Assembly: GCA_030603565.1 (NCBI GenBank)
Contig: JAUVXM010000028.1
Span: forward strand, 1-32,397
DNA length: 32,397 bases
Direction: 5' to 3'
Source of the DNA: Candidatus Aminicenantota bacterium
Lineage (GTDB): Bacteria; Acidobacteriota; Aminicenantia; Aminicenantales; Aminicenantaceae
The notes under the pieces were generated by a model that saw only the letters and a program-made list of their open reading frames with translations, was not told the origin of the DNA and ran no database searches. Of the stretch, positions 16,910 through 24,747 are shown in pieces (the first letter of the stretch is position 1; each line of letters starts with the position of its first letter). Both the position numbers and the translations under genes were made by a program.

Positions 16910-16971
16910 AATAAAAGTTTTTCCTCTTTAAATAATCCAGACTAATAATTTTATAAATTAAGGAAAATAAA

Positions 16972-18129
16972 ATGAAAATTCATGAGTTTCAAGCTAAAGG
17001 AATTCTCGCTAAATTCGGGGTGCCTATACCGAAAGGAGAAGTCGCTGAAACACCTGGCCAAGCCCGGGAAATAGCAAGCAAAATAGGCCCGCGCGTAGTA
17101 GTAAAAGCACAGGTTCATGCCGGTGGTCGCGGGAAAGGAGGCGGAGTTAAATTAGCCAATAATCCTGAAGAAGCAGAAAAACTCGCTGACGAGATTTTAG
17201 GCATGAAGCTTGTTACTCATCAGACCGGACCTGAAGGAAAGCTTGTAAAAAGAGTTCTTGTTGAAGAAGCACTTGATATAGACAGAGAACTTTATATTGG
17301 GATCGTGATTGACCGTGCAACTGAATCTCCCGTAGTCATGGCCTCCCCTGAAGGCGGCATGGAAATCGAGAAAGTAGCTGCTGAAACCCCGGAACTAATA
17401 TTTAAGGAATATATCAACATCGCTACCGGCTTTAGGGACTTTCAAGCAAGAAATCTCGGCTTTAAACTAGGGTTACAAGGAAATACACTTAAACAAGCAG
17501 TTAAATTCCTTTTAGCGCTCTATAAAGCGTTTGAATCATCAGACGCTTCCCTAGCGGAGATCAACCCTCTGCTTATTACCAAGCAGGGAGATGTTTTGGC
17601 TTTGGATGCCAAGATGAATTTCGATGACAATGCTTTAGCCCGACATCCGGAAATAAAAAATATGCGTGATTTTAGCGAAGAAGATGAACTTGAGGTCGAA
17701 GCCTCTAAATTCGGCCTGAACTACATCAAGTTGGATGGAAATGTCGGCTGTATGGTAAATGGAGCAGGCTTGGCTATGGCAACCATGGATATTATTATGC
17801 ATTCAGGCGGAATGCCGGCAAACTTTCTGGATGTAGGTGGAGGAGTTTCAGAAGAATCAGTTAAAAGCGCCTTCAAAATTTTGGTATCGGACAAAGACGT
17901 CAAAGCGGCCCTGGTCAATATCTTTGGAGGAATCGTCCGCTGCGACATGGTAGCTAATGGAATAGTGAAAGCAGCCAGGAATCTCGACCTTAAAATTCCA
18001 ATGGTCTTAAGACTTGAAGGAACAAATGTCGAACTGGGTAAAAAAATTCTTGAAGAATCCGGACTTTCATTCTCTGCCGCCTCAAGTATGAAAGAGGCAG
18101 CTGAAAAAGTCGTCCCACTTGCTAAATAA
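16972..18129 (+). CDS. sucC: Succinyl-CoA ligase, beta subunit
   Basis: A 385-residue ATP-grasp subunit of succinyl-CoA synthetase (ADP- or GDP-forming), which makes a nucleoside triphosphate from succinyl-CoA. It begins with the family-typical [20 protein letters not shown]. The ATP-grasp region includes [20 protein letters not shown] and AEINPL. The C-terminal ligase domain has [13 protein letters not shown] and [10 protein letters not shown]. Length is close to E. coli SucC (388). AGGA lies seven bases before the ATG. sucD follows after 14 bp. Confidence 0.97.
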   Translation: MKIHEFQAKGILAKFGVPIPKGEVAETPGQAREIASKIGPRVVVKAQVHAGGRGKGGGVKLANNPEEAEKLADEILGMKLVTHQTGPEGKLVKRVLVEEALDIDRELYIGIVIDRATESPVVMASPEGGMEIEKVAAETPELIFKEYINIATGFRDFQARNLGFKLGLQGNTLKQAVKFLLALYKAFESSDASLAEINPLLITKQGDVLALDAKMNFDDNALARHPEIKNMRDFSEEDELEVEASKFGLNYIKLDGNVGCMVNGAGLAMATMDIIMHSGGMPANFLDVGGGVSEESVKSAFKILVSDKDVKAALVNIFGGIVRCDMVANGIVKAARNLDLKIPMVLRLEGTNVELGKKILEESGLSFSAASSMKEAAEKVVPLAK

Positions 18130-18143
18130 AAAAGGAGACAATA

Positions 18144-19013
18144 ATGAGTATCTTAATAGATAAAAATACCCAAGTTGTTGTTCAGGGAATAACAGGAGGA
18201 GAAGGGACTTTTCATACAGAAAAAATGCAGGAATATGGAACTAAAGTGGTAGCAGGTGTAACACCTGGAAAGGGCGGACAGACACATTTAGACGTACCTG
18301 TGTTTAATTCTGTCGAAGAAGCTGTAGAGCAGAGAGGAGCTAATGCAGCAGTTATATTCGTCCCTCCATTTTTTGCAGCGGATGCAATAATGGAAGCCGC
18401 AGCTGCCGGTGTAAAACTGGTTGTATGCATCACTGAAGGAATCCCAACATATGACATGATCAAGGTCAAGCAATTCCTCAAAGATGAAGACTGTAACCTT
18501 ATCGGCCCCAATACACCAGGCATTATCTCTCCTGGACAATGTAAGATCGGCATTATGCCAGGCCAAATTCATACTCCGGGTACTATTGGGATCATTTCCC
18601 GCTCAGGCACACTGACTTATGAGGCAGTCCAGCAGGTCTCTCTCCAGGAATTTGGCCAATCAACAGCAATCGGAATCGGCGGCGACCCTATTGTGGGATT
18701 AAAATATATCGAGCTGTTAAAATTATTCAAAGCAGATGAAAATACGGAAGCTGTGGTTCTGATCGGTGAGATCGGGGGGAGTGCAGAAGAGGAAGCTGCT
18801 GAATACATTAAAAAAGAATTTCCTAAACCTGTAGTCAGTTTCATCGCCGGCCAAACTGCCCCTCCAGGCAGACGTATGGGGCATGCCGGGGCTATCATTG
18901 CCGGCGGCAAAGGAACAGCTAAAGAAAAAATGGCTGCCCTCGAAGCTGCCGGAGTATTTGTGGCAAAATCCCCAGCAGATATGGGTGCTATGGTAAAAAA
19001 AGCACTTTCATAA
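18144..19013 (+). CDS. sucD: Succinyl-CoA ligase, alpha subunit
   Basis: A 289-residue CoA-binding subunit of succinyl-CoA synthetase. The N-terminal Rossmann domain carries [15 protein letters not shown] and VTPGKGG. The phosphorylated active-site His is at position 247 in [11 protein letters not shown], one residue from its place in E. coli SucD. A strong GGAG precedes the ATG. The TAA stop at 19011-19013 directly abuts a repeat element at 19014 and lies inside its ATAA target duplication, so the end of the gene coincides with the insertion point. Confidence 0.97.
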   Translation: MSILIDKNTQVVVQGITGGEGTFHTEKMQEYGTKVVAGVTPGKGGQTHLDVPVFNSVEEAVEQRGANAAVIFVPPFFAADAIMEAAAAGVKLVVCITEGIPTYDMIKVKQFLKDEDCNLIGPNTPGIISPGQCKIGIMPGQIHTPGTIGIISRSGTLTYEAVQQVSLQEFGQSTAIGIGGDPIVGLKYIELLKLFKADENTEAVVLIGEIGGSAEEEAAEYIKKEFPKPVVSFIAGQTAPPGRRMGHAGAIIAGGKGTAKEKMAALEAAGVFVAKSPADMGAMVKKALS

Positions 19014-19161
19014 CCTGAACTATTCATAAAAAAAATGGCGATGCTTTTATTATTATTTTATTTTCAATGATATACAAGTTTTTTTCAAGAGTGATTATTG
19101 TAACTTTTTTCTCGTTTTTATTTTTAATTTTAATCGCCATTTTTTTTATGAATAGTTCAGG
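19014..19161. repeat. MITE-like element, 148 bp, perfect 29-bp terminal inverted repeats
   Basis: The left end CCTGAACTATTCATAAAAAA plus AATGGCGAT is the exact inverse of the right end, 29 of 29 bases. The interior of about 90 bp is AT-rich and non-coding. Flanks are ATAA (19010-19013) and ATAA (19162-19165), a 4-bp target duplication. It is the most intact copy in the window. It lies directly after the sucD stop and supplies the AGGA in front of the next gene. Confidence 0.85.
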
Positions 19162-19171
19162 ATAACTAAAA

Positions 19172-19855
19172 TTGCCAAAGCTCAAAGCTGACCTCCATAC
19201 TCATACTTCAGAGGACCCTCGTGATATAATCAAATACAACGCCTACTGTCTTATCGACAAAGCCGCTATATTAGGATTCGATATCTTAGCTATTACAAAT
19301 CATGATCTTGTTACCTACAATAAGAAATTAGTTAAATATGCAGAAAAAAAAGATATTCTCCTTATTCCAGGAATGGAAGCAACTCTATCCGGAAAGCATG
19401 TCCTAATCCTCAACCCAGAATTCAATAAAAATCTAAACGGCCGTTCAATTCATGATCTTCCAAAGCTCAAATCTGACAAAAACCTTATCATCGCGCCCCA
19501 TCCCTTTTTTCCTCAGTCAAAATCCTTGAAATCTCTTTTTTTTGCCTATGCCCCCTACTTTGATGCCATCGAATTTTCTCATTGTTATAACAACATGGTT
19601 AATTTCAACAAAAAAACAATTCAAGTATCTAAACAGCAAAACCTTCCCCTGATCGGAACCTCTGACTGCCATTTTCTTTGGGAGTTCGGTTCTACTTATT
19701 CTTTAATCGACTCTAAAAAAGATCCTCAATCAATTATTGAAGCAGTCAAAAATGGAAAAATTGAGGTGTGTTCGACTCCCCTATCTTTTTTATCTATGCT
19801 CAGGATTGCTTATAAATACTTTCAACTCAAGCTAATTATGACCATAAACCGCTGA
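19172..19855 (+). CDS. PHP-domain metal-dependent phosphoesterase-like protein
   Basis: A 227-residue protein of the PHP superfamily (polymerase and histidinol phosphatase fold), usually metal-dependent phosphoesterases. Metal-ligand motifs are in order: DLHTHT at residues 7-12, ITNHD, GMEATL (the Glu), APHPFF, and GTSDCH near the end. The substrate cannot be told. The C-terminal 20 residues are hydrophobic and basic (MLRIAYKYFQLKLIM), possibly membrane-associating. The start is TTG 19172, because an in-frame stop (19163-19165) lies just upstream and no other start is near. The only Shine-Dalgarno candidate, AGGA at 19159-19162, straddles the edge of the preceding repeat. No partner gene is evident. 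Confidence 0.82.
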   Translation: MPKLKADLHTHTSEDPRDIIKYNAYCLIDKAAILGFDILAITNHDLVTYNKKLVKYAEKKDILLIPGMEATLSGKHVLILNPEFNKNLNGRSIHDLPKLKSDKNLIIAPHPFFPQSKSLKSLFFAYAPYFDAIEFSHCYNNMVNFNKKTIQVSKQQNLPLIGTSDCHFLWEFGSTYSLIDSKKDPQSIIEAVKNGKIEVCSTPLSFLSMLRIAYKYFQLKLIMTINR

Positions 19856-19926
19856 ATGGTTAAATGTAGCAAAAGCGGAAAATTGTAAATAGAAAATGGA
19901 GAATGGGGGAACTCCTGGCTTATCAA

Positions 19927-20051
19927 CCTGGATTATTCACGAGCCGAGGTTGCCGTAGATACGAGAGGCACAGGGTATAAAAGCTGTGGACTCCACTGCG
20001 AATGCCCTGTGCCTTGCATCTGCAGCAACCTCGACTCGTGAATAATCCAGG
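19927..20051. repeat. 125-bp palindromic repeat element (type with CACGAG ends)
   Basis: The terminal inverted repeats of 27 bp differ at one base: the left end CCTGGATTATTCACGAGCCG plus AGGTTGC, and its inverse at 20025-20051. Inside, GGCACAGGG pairs with CCCTGTGCC, so almost the whole element folds into one long hairpin. The core resembles that at 9530-9660. Flanks are TCAA and CTAA. The 332-bp gap between the PHP and VWFA genes also holds an element end at 20093-20128 and a promoter at 20139-20167; 19856-19926 shows nothing recognisable. Confidence 0.75.
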
Positions 20052-20092
20052 CTAAATATGAATCAGAGTAAAATACTGATTAAAAAAGAGGC

Positions 20093-20128
20093 ATCATACA
20101 TATCGACATTTTTTATGAATAGTTCAGG
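20093..20128. repeat. Orphan right end of a MITE-like element
   Basis: Read on the minus strand it begins CCTGAACTATTCATAAAAAA and continues TGTCGATATGTATGAT, identical over 36 bases to the element end starting at 32269. Its right flank is TTAA (20129-20132). With the palindrome at 19927 it may form one composite unit 19927-20128 flanked by TCAA and TTAA, parallel to the composite at 9530-9783. Confidence 0.65.
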
Positions 20129-20138
20129 TTAATATCAA

Positions 20139-20167
20139 TTGAAGAGTCTGTATAAAACGTTTATAAT
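20139..20167 (+). promoter_or_regulatory. Predicted promoter for the VWFA-related gene
   Basis: TTGAAG at 20139-20144, 17 bases, TATAAT at 20162-20167. Transcription would start near 20174, about 14 bases before ATG 20188, with AAGGA as the Shine-Dalgarno. It begins 11 bp after the repeat end at 20128. Confidence 0.6.
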
Positions 20168-20187
20168 CCTGCCTAAGGAAATTGACA

Positions 20188-21363
20188 ATGAAAAGATTCG
20201 TTTTGCTTATATCACTCCTAATATTTGGGTCCGCATTTTTTGCTCAAGACATACAGCATCAGGTCGGTGTTGTTAATATAGAAGTGCCGGTTAGAGTATT
20301 TAAAGGCAGCACCTTTATCGATGACTTGACTATTGATGATTTTGAAATTTACGAAGACAACATCCTTCAGAAAATCGAGGCTGTCTATCTGATCAAAAAA
20401 AACAGCATAAAAAAACAGGAAGGAGAGCAGCAGTTCTCCCCCAAAGTCACCCGAAATTTTGTGCTTCTTTTTGAAATCACCGAGTATTTACCTAAGATCG
20501 AAAAAGCCATTGATTATTTTTTCAACTATGTCATTCAACCAGGCGACAGCCTTATGGTTATAACTCCAATGAAGACCTACAATTTCAAGAGTGAAGCTAT
20601 AAAAAAATTACCAAAAGATATTATTATTGATCAACTAAAAGGAAAATTAAGGAAGGATACTAAACTTGGAAATTCAGAATACTGGAGCTTGATTAGCGAT
20701 CTTAAAGCAATTATGTCAGATTCCGACCTTGACTTAGAAGTAAGACTCCAAAATTATGAAAGCAATCTACACAGACTGGATGGCATGAGGAGTATTAACG
20801 GGAAAAAACTACTTGATTTTGCCGGATACCTTAAAAGCTTAGAAGGACAAAAACATGTCTTTCTTTTCTATCAAAAAGAACTTATTCCTAAAATCGATTA
20901 TAGAACCATTATGCAGCTTGAATCCCTTAACCAGAGCCATCCGGACCTAATCATGAAATTGTACGAATTATTTGATTTCTATAAAAGAGATGTCGCCTTT
21001 GATGTTGATAAAGTCAAACAGGCCTTTTCTGATTCTTTGATCTCTATCCATTTTTTACTTATTACCACTCAACGGCCTCAAATGCAAAGCCTTGAATATT
21101 CAACCACAATCAGAATGGAAGAACAGACTGAAGATATCTTTAGTGCTTTTTCAGAGATGGCCAAGGCCACAGGAGGGTTGGTTGACAGCTCTGCCAATGC
21201 TGCAGTTTCATTTGAAAAAGCAGTAGAAGCTTCAGAAAATTACTATTTACTCTATTATTCACCTAAAAATTATGAACTCAACGGAAAATTCAAAACCATA
21301 AAAGTCAAACTAAAAAACATGAAATACAGAATCACTCACCGCGCCGGGTATATGGCAAACTAA
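20188..21363 (+). CDS. Secreted VWFA-related domain protein
   Basis: A 391-residue exported protein with a clear signal peptide (MKRFVLLISLLIFGSAFFA, likely cut before QD). The N-terminal part carries the VNIEVPVRVFKGSTFIDDLT and FEIYEDNILQKIE pattern, typical of VWFA-related proteins common in Acidobacteriota. A von Willebrand A-like region follows. It is degenerate: the usual DxSxS metal site appears replaced near FVLLFEITEYL. The end ENYYLLYYSPKNYELNGKFKTIKVKLK is the family's C-terminal strand-rich module. The function of this family is unknown; extracellular binding or assembly is presumed. TTG 20182 could extend it by two codons, but ATG 20188 is preferred. It converges on EF-G2 with 7 bp between stops. 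Confidence 0.82.
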   Translation: MKRFVLLISLLIFGSAFFAQDIQHQVGVVNIEVPVRVFKGSTFIDDLTIDDFEIYEDNILQKIEAVYLIKKNSIKKQEGEQQFSPKVTRNFVLLFEITEYLPKIEKAIDYFFNYVIQPGDSLMVITPMKTYNFKSEAIKKLPKDIIIDQLKGKLRKDTKLGNSEYWSLISDLKAIMSDSDLDLEVRLQNYESNLHRLDGMRSINGKKLLDFAGYLKSLEGQKHVFLFYQKELIPKIDYRTIMQLESLNQSHPDLIMKLYELFDFYKRDVAFDVDKVKQAFSDSLISIHFLLITTQRPQMQSLEYSTTIRMEEQTEDIFSAFSEMAKATGGLVDSSANAAVSFEKAVEASENYYLLYYSPKNYELNGKFKTIKVKLKNMKYRITHRAGYMAN

Positions 21364-21370
21364 AAGATGA

Positions 21371-23455
21371 TTATTCTTCCTCGGAGGCTCTTACTCTTCC
21401 TTCTTTTACAGAGTCATCTATGATTTTTTTCTGAAACTGGCGCGGCACTTCTTCGTAGCTGGAAAACTCCATAATGAATGAACCTCTTCCTCCGGTTATA
21501 GAGGTCAGGGTTGGCTCGAAATCAATCATTTCCGCTAAGGGAGCCTGTGCCTTAATTATCCTCAAACTTCCTTTCTGCTCCATCCCCTGTACTTTTCCCC
21601 TTCGTCCATTTAGGTTTCCCATAATATCTCCCATATAAGATTCGGGAGTATATATCTCAATACTCATTATAGGTTCAAGAATTGTCGGTTTAGCGGCTTT
21701 TATCCCCTCTTTAAACGCCATAGAAGCAGCGACTTTAAATGCTATATCCGATGAATCTACATCATGGTATGAGCCGTCGTATAGATTGGCCTTAAAATTA
21801 ACAGTGCGGTATCCTGCCAGAACTCCTTTCAACCTGGATTCTTCGATACCCTTTTCCACAGAAGGAATATAATTTTTCGGAATCGCACCTCCGAATACAC
21901 TGTTCTCAAATTCAAATTCCTTTCCGCGTGGAATAGGCTCAAATTTTATTCTTACATCTCCATACTGACCTCTGCCTCCTGTTTGTTTTTTATATTTTCC
22001 TTGTACATCAGACTTGCCTTTTATGGTTTCGCGGTAAGATATTTTTGGAGGTTTTAATTCAACATTTACATTATATCTGTTTTTAAGTCGGTTAGTGATT
22101 ATTTCAACATGAAGTTGGCCGTTTCCGGAAATTATCAATTCACTGGTTTCGGCATCCCTCTCTATCCTGGCAGTGGGGTCCTCCTCGGTTATCCGGTGTA
22201 CAGCCTGCGATATTCTATCTTCATCCGCACGGGTTTTTGGCTCGATAGCAAAAGATATGGAAGGTTCGGGATATTTGAATACTGGGAACTTAACCGTATT
22301 TCTTTTGTCACAAAGAGTATCGCCGGTTGAAGTGTATTTCAACTTGGCTGTAGCTACCAGATCACCGGCTTTAGCCTGGCCGGCAGGAATCTGCTCTTTC
22401 CCTTGGAGAAAAAACAGACCGGAAATTTTTTCATCTTTCTGTTTATTGTTATTAAGGACTGATGAATCCGGGCTGATCTTCCCGGAAAAAACACGCATTA
22501 TCGATATCCTTCCCGTATATGGGTCAGAAATGGTTTTAAATACTATGGCCGAAAATGGCTCATCCGGAGAAAGTTTGACTACACCTTCCTCAGTTGGCAT
22601 CTCTTTTTTATGTAAAGGATCAGGCAAAAAATCAATAATCATATCTAAAACCTGCTGAGTTCCAATATTTGTTAAAGCAGAAGTGGCAAATACAGGAAAT
22701 ATTTCCCTTTTTAGTACGCTTTTTTTAAAGCCTTCGATTAATTCTTTAGATGACAATTCTCCATTTTCAAAGTATTTTTCCATTAACTCCTCATCATTCT
22801 CAGCAACCATTTCCGCAAGTTCTTCAATTTTCTTATCTGCTATCTCTTTTAAGTCATCCGGGATATCAATTTCTTTAAATTTCCCTATCCCCTCTTTTTC
22901 AAAAACATAGGCTTTCTTTCTAATCAGATCAATAACACCGTTGAAATTACTTTCTTTTCCAATAGGGATCTGGACAGGAACAGCCTGCCTTCCAAAAAAT
23001 TCATGTAAAGATGCTACTGTCCGTTCAAAATCAGAATTATCCCGATCGAGCTTATTGATGATTATTATCCTGGGAAGTTCTAATTCATCCATCATTCCCC
23101 AGACTTTCTCAGTTCCTACTTCCACACCTGAAGTTGCGCTTACAACTGTCACTCCTGCATCAACTGCCCTCAAACTGGAGCGAGTGTCCCATAAAAAATT
23201 TGTATACCCCGGGCAATCCACTATGTTTATTTTACTCTTATTCCACTCCAAATGGCATAGAGCGGAGTTTATAGAGATCTGCCTTTCTTTCTCATCCGGG
23301 TCGTAGTCTGTGACTGTGTTTCCTTTATCTACTTGTGTCAATCTATTTACTGCTCCTGAATTAAATAGGAACGCTGAAGTCAAAGAAGTCTTGCCACAGG
23401 AACCATGTCCGATCATCGCCACATTTCTAATATTCTTAATAGAATAATCTTTCAT
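21371..23455 (-). CDS. fusA: Elongation factor G-like protein, EF-G2 type
   Basis: A 694-residue translational GTPase with EF-G domain order. G-domain motifs: P-loop GHGSCGKT at residues 16-23, DCPGY at 80-84, NKLD at 134-137. Domain IV carries GKYKKQTGGRGQYGDV and YHDVDSSDIAFKVAAS, matching the EF-G2 group (for example the second EF-G of Thermus) rather than canonical EF-G. Switch II has Tyr84 where canonical EF-G has the catalytic His. It is not in a str operon (no rpsL, rpsG or tuf), so a canonical fusA probably exists elsewhere; the symbol is used in the family sense only. GGAGG lies seven bases before the ATG. Confidence 0.9.
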   Translation of the reverse strand: MKDYSIKNIRNVAMIGHGSCGKTSLTSAFLFNSGAVNRLTQVDKGNTVTDYDPDEKERQISINSALCHLEWNKSKINIVDCPGYTNFLWDTRSSLRAVDAGVTVVSATSGVEVGTEKVWGMMDELELPRIIIINKLDRDNSDFERTVASLHEFFGRQAVPVQIPIGKESNFNGVIDLIRKKAYVFEKEGIGKFKEIDIPDDLKEIADKKIEELAEMVAENDEELMEKYFENGELSSKELIEGFKKSVLKREIFPVFATSALTNIGTQQVLDMIIDFLPDPLHKKEMPTEEGVVKLSPDEPFSAIVFKTISDPYTGRISIMRVFSGKISPDSSVLNNNKQKDEKISGLFFLQGKEQIPAGQAKAGDLVATAKLKYTSTGDTLCDKRNTVKFPVFKYPEPSISFAIEPKTRADEDRISQAVHRITEEDPTARIERDAETSELIISGNGQLHVEIITNRLKNRYNVNVELKPPKISYRETIKGKSDVQGKYKKQTGGRGQYGDVRIKFEPIPRGKEFEFENSVFGGAIPKNYIPSVEKGIEESRLKGVLAGYRTVNFKANLYDGSYHDVDSSDIAFKVAASMAFKEGIKAAKPTILEPIMSIEIYTPESYMGDIMGNLNGRRGKVQGMEQKGSLRIIKAQAPLAEMIDFEPTLTSITGGRGSFIMEFSSYEEVPRQFQKKIIDDSVKEGRVRASEEE

Positions 23456-23552
23456 CTTGAAGCCTCCAAAGAACTGATAATTTTAATTTCTTTTCGAAGA
23501 AAGCAACGAATATAATACAATATATCACCGCCTTTTCTCAAGGGATATTTAA

Positions 23553-23591
23553 CCTGAATTATTCATAAAGAAATCTCGTGAATAATCCAGG
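23553..23591. repeat. 39-bp minimal element: two joined transposon ends with TTAA duplication
   Basis: The left end is CCTGAATTATTCATAAAGAA; the right end read inversely is CCTGGATTATTCACGAGATT. The two ends meet with almost nothing between them. Flanks are exactly TTAA (23549-23552) and TTAA (23592-23595). One end is of the CATAAA type, the other of the CACGAG type. Confidence 0.75.
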
Positions 23592-23640
23592 TTAACAATA
23601 TTTCCCCCATTTTTTTCAAACCTTCAAAATTTGTAATGCA

Positions 23641-23787
23641 TGGATACTGGTAAATCCCGGAGAAAGCCATCCGGAACAACGCGGGCATGGTTCCTCGAGA
23701 GAATCTCGAGGAGAGCGTTGTGAGGACAAGAAGGGATTTCCCCGCTGGGGGAAATCCCTGTCTTTCGCAGGGACTTACCCGTGTCCA
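23641..23787. repeat. Highly structured 147-bp intergenic element (possible non-coding RNA)
   Basis: An outer imperfect stem of about 26 bp joins 23641-23666 (TGGATACTGGTAAATCCC...) with 23762-23787 (...GGGACTTACCCGTGTCCA). Inside, ACAACGC (23676-23682) pairs with GCGTTGT (23715-23721) around the perfect hairpin CCTCGAGA/TCTCGAGG (23693-23711). A second arm pairs GGGATTTCCCC (23733-23743) with GGGGAAATCCC (23748-23758). It is GC-richer than its surroundings. I do not match it to a known RNA family. It sits downstream of rluD; the rest of the 371-bp gap holds the 39-bp element and the EF-G2 leader. Confidence 0.6.
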
Positions 23788-23826
23788 GGCCAGTTCTTAG
23801 AGAATAAATTAGGCTGACTCGATTCT

Positions 23827-24747
23827 TTAGGTCATCTTGTTTATCTTCATTAAAAAGTCCTGCAATTCCTGCGGAAGTTCTGCTGAAAATTCCACAAGTT
23901 TGTTTGTCTCAGGATGTTTGAAAGTCAACTTACTGGCATGCAGAAATAAACGGGAACATCTTACCTTTGTCTTTTTCCGCCCATACTTTGTATCCCCGAC
24001 TACAGGATGCCCGGATGCGGACATATGAACCCGGATCTGATGCGTCCTGCCTGTAACAGGACTTATATCCAGCAGGGTAAAGTCCCTGTAAACTTTTCGA
24101 ACTGTATATCTGGTTTCAGCTTCACGAGGTTTATTTGTCTTTACAGAAATCTTTTTCCTGTTCCGGATATGCCGGCCGAGCGGCAAGTTAATCCTGCCTA
24201 CTTCATCATTTATTCTTCCCCACACTAACCCAGTATAAATCTTACTAACCTCTCGCGATTGAAACTGACGCTTAAGCTCCTCATAAGCTTTTCTTGATAT
24301 TGCAGTAACCATAACTCCTGAGGTTTCCTTATCCAGGCGATGCACTATACCGGGCCGTTCACTAAGGCCGATCTTGGTTATGGCAGGAAAATGAAATAAT
24401 AGGGCATTGACCAGAGTGTGGGACCTGTTCCCCGCCCCGGGATGTACTACCTGCCCTGGCTCTTTATTCAGCACAACAATATGCGAATCCTCATAAACAA
24501 TATTGAGAGCAATGTCTTCAGGTTTTACTGATTCCTCAGCTTTTTCTTCCCACTTTATCTGGATAAACTCATTTTTCTTTAACCTATAGCTCGGTTTCTT
24601 AGAATTGCCATCAATTAAAACCCCCCCATCTTCAATCAGTCCTTTTAACTGGGAACGGTTCAACCGCTTGATCTTCTCAGACAAAAAAACATCAAGTCTC
24701 TGGTTTTCCCCCCTTGATGGCTTTATAAGGAATTCTTTTTCAAACAC
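23827..24747 (-). CDS. rluD: RluA-family 23S rRNA pseudouridine synthase (RluD-like)
   Basis: A 306-residue pseudouridine synthase with an N-terminal S4 RNA-binding domain (about residues 12-70, from NQRLDVFLSEKI) and an RluA-type catalytic domain. The catalytic-Asp signature is GIVHRLDKETSGVMV, and GRTHQIRVHMSASGHPVVGD is the second conserved block. RluD modifies the helix 69 loop of 23S rRNA; assignment to RluD rather than RluC is by length and lspA-operon context. The start is set at GTG 24747, which overlaps the lgt stop (GTGTTTGA). The frame is open to TTG 24786, but that would add 13 residues inside lgt. It is the last gene of ileS-lspA-lgt-rluD. Confidence 0.88.
   Translation of the reverse strand: MFEKEFLIKPSRGENQRLDVFLSEKIKRLNRSQLKGLIEDGGVLIDGNSKKPSYRLKKNEFIQIKWEEKAEESVKPEDIALNIVYEDSHIVVLNKEPGQVVHPGAGNRSHTLVNALLFHFPAITKIGLSERPGIVHRLDKETSGVMVTAISRKAYEELKRQFQSREVSKIYTGLVWGRINDEVGRINLPLGRHIRNRKKISVKTNKPREAETRYTVRKVYRDFTLLDISPVTGRTHQIRVHMSASGHPVVGDTKYGRKKTKVRCSRLFLHASKLTFKHPETNKLVEFSAELPQELQDFLMKINKMT

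Noticed and set aside
16931-16945. AATAATCCAGACTAA resembling a CACGAG-type element end
   Set aside because: Only about ten core bases match, the preceding CACGAG part is missing, and there is no partner end nearby. It could be a remnant but is too short to support.
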